Source: Callaeas wilsoni (lineage: Eukaryota; Chordata; Aves; Passeriformes; Callaeidae). Taken from it: a stretch of DNA of 64,000 nt. The position numbers and the translations under genes were made by a program. Shown one piece after another: positions 27,160 to 40,234 of this stretch (positions within the stretch are counted from its first letter, which is position 1; the number at the start of each line of letters is the position of its first letter). Under the pieces are notes generated by a model. It saw only the letters and a list, made by a program, of their open reading frames with translations. It was not told the DNA's origin and made no database searches. The stretch is taken from NCBI GenBank assembly GCA_013398955.1, contig VWPU01006201.1:1-64000 (forward strand), given 5' to 3'.

Positions 27160-27359
27160 CCCTCCAGCAGCACAAAAAGCTACCAATCCCCATGGAAGTT
27201 GCTATGTTACTGTTCTGATAGCTGGACTCCTCACGAACTTCTCTGAATGCCTCCAAGACACACAGGCTAATAAGAGAGCACTGGCAGCGAGGTACATTTG
27301 GATGCACTGCAGCTCAAAAGGGAACAAGTTCAGGACTGCTTGCTGTAAGCTGAGAAAAG
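27160..27359 (+). other. Exon-like open segment A, plus strand (unrecognised)
   Basis: A 200-base open segment follows an acceptor-like tgcttttgtggttcag (AG 27158-27159) and ends at AAAG|GTAACTTG. The frame, starting after one base, encodes an unrecognised cysteine- and lysine-containing peptide ending CCKLRK, with one base left over. That base fits the phase of segment B at 27482, which begins with the two bases needed to complete a codon. The pyrimidine tract is only moderate. Alone this is weak. Its interest comes from the phase match with its neighbour. Confidence 0.18.
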
Positions 27360-27481
27360 GTAACTTGTAAAGGGCAAATGCCATTCTAAGAGTTTGCTTT
27401 CTTCTCTCCCATGAATATATGCAGGCTTTCACAGCTGCCTCCCCTCTTACTTGCCATTTGTGACTTACCTCATCTTCTCAG

Positions 27482-27764
27482 GCAAGTTACTCAAAACAAC
27501 AGAAAATGAAAAATCAAAATTCACACCAAGACCAAGCTCTAAGCTGTCTCTACCACCAAATCTTCAGCTGTTCTCAGCACATATGGAATCCCTGAAGCAA
27601 AAGACAGAAAACACTGATAGAGATCAACAGAAATCTTTTCTGGGGAATGCCAGTTCCAGTCCAAGTGAAAGTGTGTTGCACACTTTAGGGAAAGATTCTT
27701 CCCAGGAACTGCATGGTAATTTAATGGACTACACATTCAAACCTGCAGCAAAGAGAGCATTCAG
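27482..27764 (+). other. Exon-like open segment B, plus strand (unrecognised)
   Basis: A 283-base open segment lies between a strong acceptor (cttacctcatcttctcag, AG at 27480-27481) and a donor, CAG|GTTAAGT. It encodes a hydrophilic, serine/lysine-rich stretch including SKLSLPPNLQLFSAHMES and DSSQELHGNLMDYTFKPAAK. In frame with segment A it reads ...LRKG-KLLKTTENEK.... I do not recognise any family. It is antisense to ZMIZ1. It could belong to an unannotated nested gene or lncRNA, or be a chance frame. The frame runs on through the donor to a stop at 27804. Confidence 0.22.
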
Positions 27765-28704
27765 GTTAAGTACCAGCCTCATGAAAACCCAAGGCATAGA
27801 CTAAGGAAACAGCAGAGCGAGCTTGTTGCTGTAGCTGAGTGTCCACAATTTGCTAAAGTGCTATAGTAAAGGCATTAGAGCAAAAATGTTCCAACCTGGC
27901 AACAGTTCTGCTGTGACATCTCTCAAAGTCAGAATTGGTACCATGGTAACAAGGACCAGTGAAATGTCAAAAAGAACAGGCCAGATACACCACCTGGTAT
28001 TTTGGCTAGAGAGAATAAAGAAGCAGCAGCTCAGCCATGCAACCTCCTTTATAAACATAGGTGTTCAGGTGTACAGCAGAACAGTGAGTGCCAAAAAGGA
28101 AGTGAACTTTCACCAAAATAATACCTATCCACATCAATATGCCATGAGGTCCTCAAGCTCAGAGTAAAAATGAAGAGGAGTTGCCAAGCTGAGGATAATG
28201 AAAATCTGACACAAGTATGATCATGTTTCTCATGAGCAGAAGGCAGATCAAATGCATGAGGAGCAGACCTCTCAGAGGAAGGGAACAGGAACAACCTGAA
28301 CCAATAAGGCCCAGTGGGGAAAAGCATCTCATTCTGCAGGCTCTTCTTAACCTCAAGATGTTTGAGAGCTCATTACTGACATGTCTGCCATATGTCAAGC
28401 CAACCTGACAGAGGCTCAAGATAAAGGATATAATTGCCAAAACTGCAGGTCTTTTAGAGTTTTGTTCTGAGTGAATTCATGGGTGAGGCAAATGGGCAAA
28501 GTCCACTGTGCCTCTTCTGCAGCCAATGTAAACGTGGCTGTCACAGAGTACAGACATGAATTAATGCTGCTTGCCACTAAGCAACACTACTGACTGTGCT
28601 TCCCTTTGGTCATGGGAAGTTGCCAACTTCATTAACAGAAACTAATGAAACTAACCTCGTAGTCTAAATGAATTAAGAATTAATTACTCATTTATTTGTT
28701 GCAG

Positions 28705-28913
28705 CCATACTATAAATCTTTAGGAAAGAAAGACTTAGTTGCGACAAAGGTGTATCCTGCCGATATATGTACCAGAAGAGAATTATTTTATCTGTATGAC
28801 AAAGAAGTGTCCCAGCTGAAACCACGGCTCTGCTGCACCAGACAACTACCTACAGCAGAAGAGGTCATTTCTGTCCTGCATGATACTGAATTTAATTAAA
28901 TGAGATAAATAAA
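28705..28913 (+). other. Terminal-exon-like open segment with poly(A) signal, plus strand
   Basis: An acceptor-like tcatttatttgttgcag (AG 28703-28704) is followed by 64 codons (PYYKSLGKKDLVATKVYP at the start, EEVISVLHDTEFN at the end) and a stop at 28897-28899. An AATAAA lies nine bases later, at 28908-28913. The arrangement resembles a last coding exon. It cannot be joined directly to segment B in this frame, because B leaves two extra bases and the joined frame stops within a few codons; an intermediate exon would be needed. The protein is not recognised. Confidence 0.18.
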
Positions 28914-31900
28914 AGTGAAATGGAAGGTGTATTATCACCCTTGCTTCAAAAATATAGAACTACAAAACTGAGAGCAAAGCAGACATGGGCATACAGTGAG
29001 AATCTGTGATAAGAGCAGGGAAGTGAACTTAGAGATCACCCGACACGTAGTCAGTCTTCAGCATCAAAAGCTGTTTCAGAGGGTCACAGCTAAAAGAAAA
29101 GAATACCTTTATTTTAATGAGGAGTGTCAAGTGGATGGTTTTAGGACACCAACTCTAGCTACCAATGGATTGAATATGTGCATGGAAATGTAGTAGAAAT
29201 TTAGGACAACACAGATAAAAGGTTCTTAACCAGCTTCCAGCTACATCAAGAACCACATTACACAATTTCATATACTGAGTTTTATCTTTAAAAAGGCTCT
29301 TCCACTTTTCCATTTTCCTTTGCTCTGCTCCATCTCTCTCCACTGTCATTCTAGCTGAAAATATTTTTCAACTGCAACTGCCCTAATAATTCTGAATTCC
29401 TCACTTATTTCAGTGTTTCATTCAATTTACACCAATATGTTTTTGTGCCAATACTGTATTTTAGCGTCATAGCTCTTCTTGTTCTGAGTTGTTCATTTGT
29501 TAGTACTTACATACATTTCATAACTCTGCTCAGCTTTCATTTCACAAACAACACAAGCTTTTACTCTGCTCTCATAAAGCTGCTTACTTATTCTTATCAG
29601 CCACTTTCCTAAGCTCAGGTACAGCATTTGTATTTCTTCTCCATGCATATAAGACCATTTTGACTTGACTTGTGGAAATCTTTGGTGTGAGGCATGAGAC
29701 TGACAATTCATATGCTATTTCTTTCCTAACACAGGCATGTCAATCATTTGGTCCCTTCAAACTGGAGGGATGCCACCATCCTTGGCTGGAGTAACTTCCA
29801 TTCCATACTTGTAATCCTTTTAGCCATCTCGCTTCGCCTTGTCTGCACAGAAGACAATGTGAGCATTATTCCTGGAAACTCAGTAGAAGTGTTAATCTAG
29901 CCCTATGGTTCCCCATAATCTAGAGGTTATCCTTACTTTCTACCTTTTTATTCCTTCACATTGTGGCATCATTTCTTCTCTCCTTTTATATAATTCCTGG
30001 AAGTTTAATTTGATAATAGACCAAAATACTCTTTGCCCAATCTCTGCTATTGCTGTGAACATGTATCCTGATCAGGACGTACCTTAGGTCTCAGTGTCTT
30101 GTCCAGTAATGTTTTAATACCTCGATTTGCCAGCACTCTCACTGCAAATACCTTTGTTAACCCAGGATCCAATTTATTTACAGCTTTGGCATCCTACTCA
30201 CAAGAACAGCCCTATTATATCACAATTAGACTACAATGACTGAAGCTAAAGAAATAAAAAACCCCGTAATATAGAACACTCAAACACTATGAAGTTTTAG
30301 TTCATACTTCATATACAATCAAGATTATTAAGTAATACTGCTCTTGAAAAGTAAAATCAGATGCACACCAAGCACAGCCTAAGGGATTGAAAGTAAAGTG
30401 GTACCAAAACAGGTTGCCATTTCTGCTATCAAACGGCCAACACTTAGCTGCCTGTCCAAGCTATCACAGCATTTGTTTGCTGTAGCTGCTCAGTGACTGC
30501 TAAAGTACCTTTTCTGCACAGTTCTGCCCTCAGGCTTCTTCCTTCCTCTCTCTCTTTACAGAGATACTGAACACTGTCCTTTTCTGACAAAGCTCCCTGT
30601 ATGATCTCATCCTGTCGTCCCCTTGTCTGGCCTCAGCTTGGCCTCCTGACAAAAGCAAAAGTAGAAAAGTAGCTACAAGAGGAATGAAATTCAGTAGCTC
30701 GATAAAGTATATTTAAAAAAAAAAAAAATTTCAGAACAGAAAATTGTTCCTTCTGTTTCTCTTCCCTCCCCCCCTCCCTTTTTTTTTTAATAAATACTTT
30801 AATTGGTGAACTCTACTTTATTTGAACAGCTAAAACAAAGGTACCAAATGACTTAAAATCTTCTACAGGAAGGACAAAAGCATCAGATATGCTCAGGAAA
30901 AGTCCAAGCAAACCCTATTCAGAAAGAAGGTCTTCAGGTTTAAGGAAGAAAAGCCAGAATACATAAACATCTATGCACTCAGATACTAAGAGCAACTCAG
31001 GTTACTGCAGTCTGGAAGCAAATGAGCAGGCAGCCAACCTGCTGGGCCATTCCCTATAGGTGTCACAACAAGGCAAAGGAATTTGCAGTGGAAAGTCTGG
31101 GGAGCAGCTGTCACCAAAAGAGACATATATTTTTAAAGGCTTTGTCATTTGTCTTCAGGGTGGGAAACGCTGTGTTTGACCTCCTGCTGAGGCAGCTGCC
31201 CCCGTTGCAGCAGCATGGGCTAGAGGAACAAAAGGCAGCAGCTATTATTTCAGGTACAAACACCAGAAAGCAGAGACAAAAGGCACAGTCATTAAATCGT
31301 CATTTCTATTTAAAAACACACATGACAACTTTTTAATACTTTTCATGCTGCATGAACCTCCCCTCTAGGCATTCTCCAAAACAATTTATATTAGCTAATT
31401 GTTAACTGTCTCAATGACCAAGTAAAACAACACCAAAAAGCACATCAAACACTGTCTCGGCAACACCAAACAATTCTGGATGGGAAAAGCCAAGGAACTG
31501 ACAGCTCTCGGTCTGGTGCCCTGCCTTTCCCCAGCTGAGGCTGTGCCACCTGAAAAGCTGCCCCACCTGGCTGCAGCCTCCTGTCCCTCCCTGCTTCCCC
31601 CCACGTCTGCCCTCTGATCTGCCATCTGCACCTCCTTTCCAGCTGAGCAGGGAGCCACCGCCGCAACAGCTTCAACCAGCTGGGATGAAACATCCTGGGG
31701 CCATTTCCATGAACCAGAGGCTGGTGTTCCCATAGAGTTGAGCCAATTTGGCAGCTGGCTGCTCTGCCTCTAGCCTCAGGATCCAGCCCTGTTCCATCAG
31801 GGCTAAGTGAGATCCCCAGGTGATGCCATGGGGACTCTCACTGTCCCGGGGCCCCGCAGAGACACAGCTCAGGGAGCAGTCAAACACAAAAGAAGCCGTA

Positions 31901-34661
31901 CCAGCAAAAGCTCTTCTGTCACCAGAGGTCCCTGAGCAAGCTTGGGGTGGGAATTGCCGGAGAACAGGAGCAGGAGCACTGACTGCACCGGCTCAGCTGT
32001 CTCTGCAAACGAGCAGACCTGAGGGACCTTGGGCTGCAGAGGTCCACCTGCTCCACGCAGCAGAGCTGCAGACCTGCCAGCCACCGCCGCCAGGCCACTC
32101 CAGGCTCCCAGCCTGCAGGACATCAGTCAAGAGCCTCGTCCTAAGCTGTAAGGAGGTACTAACGGTGGATGGCCCTTGAAAGGATTTGGTACAATTATTT
32201 CCCCCAGTGTTCACCTACTCAAATATGTTTTAATTAGAAAGTCTTTTTTTTTCCTTGCATTTAAGGATGTCAGACACTAAACAACATGGATTAAAAATGT
32301 TTCCAGAGCGATCCCACTGGCAGCATTAAATTCATACTTGGAGGAATGAATGCAAACCATTGTAAATTCCCCTTAAGCCTAGAGGAAGGGAAAAACAAAT
32401 TCTTATTCATTAAAATTAATGCCATTTGATATCTACATCAGGGGATTTCTGTAGGAATGTGTCTGGAAGAAGTGCTGAAGGTGTCTTTCATTAGATGCAA
32501 AAGAAAACAGAATGAGTTACTCAAAACAACCTGCAACCATCCCTGACAACAACTTAAGCAAATCACGACAGGCAGCTTTCAATGATGCACAGCCTTTACA
32601 AGAAAAGCAAAGGGCAATCTCAACGTTTTTACAAAAACTGAATGAAGGAGCAGAGCCACTGCTGTACTAGAAATCAGCGAATGTTAATGCACTCTGATGT
32701 GGAAAATAACCCTTTAAAACAAGTCTGTATGTTCTGAAATGACTTCACATTTGTAATCCCAGTCTGTCAGTCTTTCAAGCTGCCTCTTCAATGATGCAGC
32801 TCTCAGAGCACATGTGTGAATGTGACATCCTTAGAGTAGGGGTTCTATGTCACATTTCACAAAATAGGTTATGGTGTGCCCCACAACATGAGTATTTAAC
32901 ACAGACAGTAAGAGCACAAAAAGCACAATGTAGATGGGCATGATGAAGCCCCAGGAAGACATGGTGAAACAACTGCACACATTGTAAAACTAAAGTAGTT
33001 GTGAACCCAAATATTGAAGATCATTGAAAATAAATTACTTGTATATACAACTGGGAAATAGGAAGCAAAGCAAAGGACTGGGAAGGGTTTTACAATATAC
33101 TGAGAGAAGAGCACATGATTTTCCCAGTATTCTATCTAATTAAAAAGGGAAAGACTGAACTCAGTACAGAGTCCTAAGATTAAAAAAAAACTTACCTATA
33201 TTCCTCAAAAACGTAATTACTGATAGAAATCAAACACTGACTTTGGGCTTTTCTAGACCATGATGACTGACCAGCAGTTTTCAAGACTATCCCCTCACAC
33301 GAGCCCTAAAGGAAAAGAACTGTAACATCTGACTCTCAGCCTCACCTTCACTAACACACTGACAGGGAGACACATCAGGAAGAATTAGTAAGAGAGGGGG
33401 AATAGCTATATTTTTTAAAGAAAATTTGATGCTGTCATAGCAGGAAAGCCTCCCTTGATAAGCTTTTTTTTAAATAAAAAAACCCAGAACAAACAACCAA
33501 GAAGAGATGTGGTCGCTAAGTAATGGATAAACTTAATAGGAAGTCAGAAAAAAGGGACACTCTGCTTGGCCAGCTGAACATTTTATTCTCCACACAGTTT
33601 TCCTGGATGAAAATCAGACAGTTTATTCAACATTTAGTAAGATTAATGATCCCTTCCCATACAAAAAATAAAACAGTATGTCCAGTGAACATGCTTTTAT
33701 GTGAAAGCCACTTTTGCGTAAGGAACTGCTTAGAACACTTAGGACAAAGGGTAGCCATGAGTAAAGAAGTTTGGGGCTGATAAAAACTGAAAAGGAACAT
33801 GAAAAGAAATATTAACACACCCAATCAGATGGCTAAAAGCCACAGTTTTGGAAGGAGGCAACCTTTTCTGATGTTCCAAAATGGGGACTGCATACCAGCT
33901 CAGTACTAAGCAGAAAAGTTATCCATGCTCAGTCTGGAATGGAACAATTATCTTCCTGTTTTCCAAGCCAGTGCACATTATGTTGACATTCATCAGCTAA
34001 GAAAAGGAGAACCAGAATTAAATGCTCCAGTTAAATCGAACATCTGAGAAGCAGAAAGACCTTTAAGTGCATTTTCTACTTCTCTACAGAGGAGCAATGG
34101 CAATATATCATGATCAAATACTGCTACTTGATCAGAGCCCTGTAACAGATTATTGCTGTAAAATACTGGAAAAATGGCTACTTCATACTATAGCAATAGA
34201 ACTACTACCTACTCTTGGCTCAAAAATTCTAATGCTAAGGACTATATGTACAAGAAGCCATGGTACTTATTTGCACAGACATATGAAGTCAAGGAATACA
34301 AGTTTTCCAACAGATATACCTGGAAGTGCAGAATGAATGTGAAAGATTTGGAGGTTGACACATGACAGAAAATCAATGGTTTACCAAGACAGAGGGGTCT
34401 GAGCATGTTCATTCCCAACATGAAATTACTAAACATTTGTGCTTCTGGAAGCAGCATTTCATCCATGAGATCAAATAGGGCAACAAATAGCACTAGCTGG
34501 GGAAAATATAAATTTCCAGAGTCATGTATCCTCAGAAGAGCATGCCATTGAAATGCTAAAAGCAACAGAACTATAACCACCAAATACGTGTTGGCTTTTG
34601 GTTTTGTTTTTTCACAGAATGCAAGTTGCATTTTTTACTGAATATGATCATCCAAGAATCA

Positions 34662-34820
<159 letters not shown>

Positions 34821-35370
34821 TCATTAGGGGTTCCTTGAGCTCTTTACAAAGTGACATTAACCTGCTTATCAGCACTAATGTTAGACATCTGAATCTGCTG
34901 CAAGAGCACAGTGCAAACATGGTATGAGGCAGTGCTCCCCAGTGGTTTCCAACACAAGCACAGCAAAGTGAACACAGGAGTATTCTGGTGATCCAATTAT
35001 TTGACGACTCGTCAGAAGAAAGGCCTGGTAGTTCCATGAAAACTGGAGAGACAAAGCCAGAAGAAATAATGCAAGAGCAGTGTATGTAAAGACTGTATAG
35101 AATACACCTTACTGTACTTGAGATGTGAGGATGATAAATCCTCAGTCTCTCTCTGTTGTACAGTTCCTGGCCCTGTTCCCAAGGGCAGTGCTCAGGTCCT
35201 CTGGGTTAAAATGCCTGCTCCACACTGCTGGGCAGGGCTGTCCTACGCTGTGCTCAGTGTCACAGTTGCTGCATTTCAACAATACTGTATTGGGAAGCAC
35301 ATTTACGGCAGTTTTAGAATAAACAGGCCTGTGCAAGAAGCATTTGCCAAACGTTAAATTAGGGAAAGAC

Positions 35371-35387
35371 TGTTGTTGTTGTTGTTG
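35371..35387. repeat. (TTG)n microsatellite
   Basis: Five to six TTG units in an otherwise non-repetitive intron. Confidence 0.9.
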
Positions 35388-36370
35388 ACTGATCTAGAAG
35401 AACTAGCAAAACCAGGCAAATCAAAGACTGGAGTCAAGGACGAAAAGCAGTTTCTCCAAGCCAGCAACTCAGCTATCAGCCAAGAACGTATCCTCTTTAA
35501 AATCTGCATAGTACAAACACAATACCCCAGTCTTTCTGCCAAACGATGCTAAAGTTATACACAGCACAGCTTTTCTATTGCCTTCCAGTGGCACATGATG
35601 ACTTCAGACTCAGAGGCACAGATAAAACAGATTATTCTTAACAGTGCCATTACTTCTTTGCATTAAAACAATGGTGAAGGAACTGCACAAGAAATAGAAC
35701 ACCATTTCCTGAAGCAAAAGACAGTCCCTATCTTTAATAGCTTACAGTACAAGAAAATATCCTCTTCCCACCCCTTTCTCCATCTGAAAGCTTCTTTCTT
35801 AATGAATGACATGGCAATTATCTGTGTCCAGGACTGCAAAAAGCAACAGTATAGAACAGAGTGAAGAACTAACCTATGCGATAATGTACAAACATTATTC
35901 TGATTTTTTTCCAATATATCCACGTTTCCTAAATAACAATTAAGAACCAAATTTATTTCTTAAAAAAGAATTAACATGAATGAAGTTTCCAGGAAGATTT
36001 TTTGTTCTGTTGCTCCAACTTATTTTAAAATTACAGATTCATAAGACTTAATCAGGTGGGAGTGTTCCCTCCCTAAATGTAACCCTTCCAACCTCAAAAC
36101 TGAGAAGAGAGCTTCAGGGAAAAAAAATGAAAATTGAGGATAATCAGCACAATAATACACATCTATTGTTTCATCACATTTCTTTACAATTACAACTTTT
36201 AGATAGAAAAGTAAAAAGGAATAAAGTAAAAGAAGGTAATTATTTTTGATAAACAAAAAAAAATTTCCAACTTGGTGGATCGGCCTTTAATCCTTTACAC
36301 TTAGAAGCCCAGTTGGCAGCATCCTGCCTAAGACTCTGAGTCCAAACTTGCAAAAGAGAAAATAAAAATA

Positions 36371-36391
36371 AATAATAATAATAATAATAAT
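36371..36391. repeat. (AAT)7 microsatellite
   Basis: Seven exact AAT units, flanked by A-rich sequence from 36358 and by an A/C-rich stretch to about 36420. Confidence 0.95.
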
Positions 36392-39300
36392 AAAAACCCC
36401 CACAAAAAACCCATTAAAAAACAGAGAAGAGCAGAACATGATATGTCATGTTTCATGCTAAATTAGCAACAGGAGTGAAGACTGGTGGGCTGCCATGAGA
36501 TGTGGAAGACACATACTTGGAAACCTGTACCCCTTTTCTACTTCCAGTATCACTGTATTTCAGCCACCTAAAAGTAGATATTAGGGGAAGAAAACAGAAA
36601 AAAAGCTCTTCTAAAAAACCCAAAACAACATCTTGCAAAAGGCTCCTGAGGACAACGTCTCATTAATGTATAAACATTACTTAAACTCCTTTAGCCATCA
36701 CAGAGGAACATCACATGCATCATCACAGAGTGTTTACAGCCAATCATGTCTGTAAAAGAGTGGAGAAAGGGCCCTCCCATTTTCTGTTTTAAAAAACCAC
36801 GTAATCATTAAACCATTCATTTTGAAACTGGACAGGAACGAAGGCAGACACACCTGCTCATCGGTGAGCACATGGTAACTCAGGAAATGCACTGGCTGCT
36901 TATATGCTTGGTGCATTTTAAAACATGAAGCTACAACTCCTGAGACCCTCCTAGCCAGTGGCCAAATCACTACTCCCAACCGACATCTTGCTAATTATGG
37001 AAAAACTCTACAAAGTAACTCAGGAAACAGAGAGAACTGCAAAACCCACAAAAGCCAAGTTCTGCTTGCACTGTCTTCACTGAGTAGACTGCAAAGCGTC
37101 GGTCAGTGCAATCCTAACCACAGGCTGACGCCTAACTTTCTACACTGCCACTTCGCATCAGCTTCCCCTTCCCCTGCCAGAGGAAGCAGTGCCATGTGGC
37201 TCAGAGGGGTGGAAAGCAGAGCTTTCCAGGTGCCAGCCCCCGTTTGACCGTACCCTGACGGGCACAGCACGGCCTGCCAGCACCCACCTCGCAGCAGCTG
37301 AGGCAGTGCCCCAGCAAACACCGCCAGAGGACTGAGCACGAGAAGGCACAGTCTGAGCCTGAGAGTGTGCAGAAGTTAGTCAGTCAAACTACTAGTTACT
37401 TCTTCATGCAAAGTGTGAGGGAAAACAAATTGCGAATTTGTTTTAGCAAAAAAAAAAATTTAAAAATAATGATCTGACTGAAAGAAAGTGCTTCCACTGA
37501 CAAACTGCACAAAAAGCCCCTTCTTCCTCTCAAAAGAACAACAAAAACCACAGAAGCTTAAGAGAAAGCAGATACTTCTAATAAAATTTCTGTTTTGCCA
37601 AGAGTCATTTTCCACCTACAGTTTTCTTGTATGCACTCCATTAAATGTAGAAAGAGGGTCTACTAAACAAACTGGTGGACCTGCACTCAGGAGGGCTTTC
37701 TCTGGTCCCTTCTGCCTCAGCCTGGTCAACACGAATAGGGCAGTACACATTTATTTCCTTTACAAGGAATGGCTAGGTCTACTAAAATAAGTGCTTACAG
37801 CATTGCAGAATGAACTCATGGTTGAACGCATGGTGCCAGCTGCATGTTGTGTGAATTTTTTAATAAGGCTTACAAATTTTTGCACTGACTGTATTTCAAG
37901 TTTTTCTTTCAACTGTGACAGGTTAAAGATTTACCTTTATTTCCAAATTAAGGTCAGTGCAACAGATCATACCTCCCTCCCAAGATCCGCTATCAGGCTG
38001 TCTACAAGTCAGACATTGCTCACTTGGTACTCATCAAGTGCATGCAGGGGAACCCCTGGCTTTTAAAATAGACACTGAGAATTCTCAGAAACAAGATGAC
38101 AAATGTGTCGTAAGAGCATGGTCCACAAAACACAAAGAAATAGCTACAAGACATTTGGTAAGTTTAATATATTCAGGTCAGCAGATCCTGATGAAATTTA
38201 CCTTTGAGCGCCTCAAAGGAACTCGCCTGGACAAAAAGTGTGACTGCTAATTATTATCTCCAGAAATTCATTCAGGACAGAGAGCTTGGAAACACCAAAT
38301 CTGGTTTCAAGAGTGTAAAAGGTGACTCTCAGAAAGCACAGGTATGCAGACAGACAACAAAACAAAGTACTAGAAGTAAAGTAAAGTAAAGAAGTACTAG
38401 GTGAGCAATACAGAACGTCATCATGGATCCATCAGCACTGTGCAGATTCCTTCTCTGACAAGTTACCATATCCTAACTCCAATACATCTTTTGACACTGC
38501 CTTATGTAACACTATCGTAACAAAGGAACATAGCCCAGATGACAGAAGTACAAATTTTACTCAGATTATTAACTACTAGTCCTTTGTCAAATCATAACTT
38601 GTGCTTGTTATAGGTAATTTCTGTGTACTTAGTCCTGACCTGGACAATGACAGAGTAAACTGTAAAACCTCTAGGTAGTTTTGCAGGCAAAAGAGTCTGC
38701 AAACACTTAATGGGACAGGGTAAGAGTTTAAAATCATCATTATAACCTAGAAAAATGTTGCAAAAATGAGACCAAAGACACAAAAGAAATACTACAGACT
38801 GGAAAGGAAAATTAAATGCCTAAATAGAAAATTAGGAATAGACATTCATCTTCTCAAGTGTATAAGTGACTCACTGGGAAAATGTTTGAGGTATTAAAAA
38901 TCATCAGGCACTGGAAAGAGCTACCTATCATTCTCTGGATTTTGGAAGGTAAGGGGATTTATACTATACCAGACTGTATCTGTATCACATCCCAGCTTGG
39001 AGAAAAAGAGTAGACAGCATGGTCCCTTAGGTCTGTCCCAAGCCAAACCTCAATGATTCCAGACACCTGCTGCTGACTGGAGCCATTCAGCTCAGTCTGA
39101 GCCCTGTCCCAGGAATTCTATCACATTTGAAACCTCCTGTGATCTCAGTCTTATTCAGGTGCAGATCACATGGAATCAAGGCCACCATTTCAATAATCCA
39201 TTAAATGTTACGGCTAAGTGATTATGACACCATTTGCAAACATACTCTTTCTCTAACTACAAATTCAAATCCAGCAGATCAGCAAAAATTCAGACAACGT

Positions 39301-39865
39301 GTAGCTGGCACCTCATGTTCAACCATGACTTCATTCTGCAATGCTGCAAGCACCTATCTTACTTGACCTAACCATACATAACATAAAATTCAATTGAAAA
39401 GTAGTGCATTAAAAAAACAACAGACATAGTTGCCAGTACCACAATCATAACTTGAGATCATCATCCTTTATCATGGGTGAGGGAGCTGCTCGGCCAGCTC
39501 AAAGTTCAACACCTAATATTTCTCTATGTTATTTTATAATAACATTCCAGACAGCTAGGCTTTATAAAAGCTGGCCTATTTCCTACACGCACTTGCAACA
39601 CCTAGCTTTTACTTAAATTTTGATATGGCACTAACAACTATTTCAAGCTGTCTTTAAAGGAACATACACCCTATCTGCAAACAAACATTATTATAACATC
39701 AACTGCCAGTAAGAAAATCTGATCACTACAAACCTCTGAAATCTTTAATCTCAATAATTCAGATTGATGCCTTAGAATTTTAGCTTTTATATTTTTCATA
39801 TATTTGTAATCCTGCAATTCTTTCGTGTATAACTCTAAACTCCCTATAGAGTGTTAGCTACTGCT

Positions 39866-40234
39866 TTCCCATTTTGGTCAGACACAACAATTCCTCTCCA
39901 GGCCTGGGAATCAAGGACACCTTACGGTCTCAGTAGGTGAGACATTTCTTGCCCCAAGAAATGTAAACAAAATTGGGGGGCAGCAAACTTAGGGTAAATG
40001 ACTTCATTACCTGAAGCTATAATTGGAAGATTAACCCCCAATATGCAAATGGACCAAACTTATAAAAGTATGAAAACCTATGACCCGTCATCCATTTTTG
40101 NTAGTCCCTGGGGGGGGGGCTAAGTCTGCTCAAAATGTATCTGAAGGCCCTTCAATAAATATAACCCCTTCTTATTCCCTTAATTTTGTCTGGCCTCTGT
40201 TTTTAGGTAGCCCTGAAAAGGCATCAAGATGAAC
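39866..40234 (+). mobile_element. Probable solo LTR of an endogenous retrovirus
   Basis: The block shows LTR layout in order: an octamer ATGCAAAT (40043-40050), a TATA box (tataaaag, 40061-40068), then about 90 bases later AATAAA (40154-40159) followed by a pyrimidine-rich tail (ccccttcttattcccttaat, then tctggcctctg). This is the promoter / R / U5 pattern of retroviral LTRs. No gag, pol or env-like frame lies beside it, so it is likely a solo LTR left by recombination. Both ends are approximate and I could not find a target-site duplication. An unresolved base (N, 40101) and a run of ten G's (40110-40119) sit in it. The family is undetermined (ERVL- or ERVK-like). Confidence 0.55.
39942..39964. 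repeat. Perfect 10-bp hairpin within the LTR-like block
   Basis: ACATTTCTTG, loop ccc, CAAGAAATGT. The core TTCTTG...CAAGAA is a dyad of the kind bound by dimeric transcription factors. It lies about 100 bases upstream of the LTR octamer and TATA box, so it may be part of the LTR U3 enhancer. Confidence 0.8.

Noticed and set aside
31395..32214. GC-richer patch with several overlapping open frames on both strands
   Set aside because: The frames overlap on both strands, CpGs are sparse, and none resembles ZMIZ1 or another protein. Stop-poor GC-rich sequence explains them.
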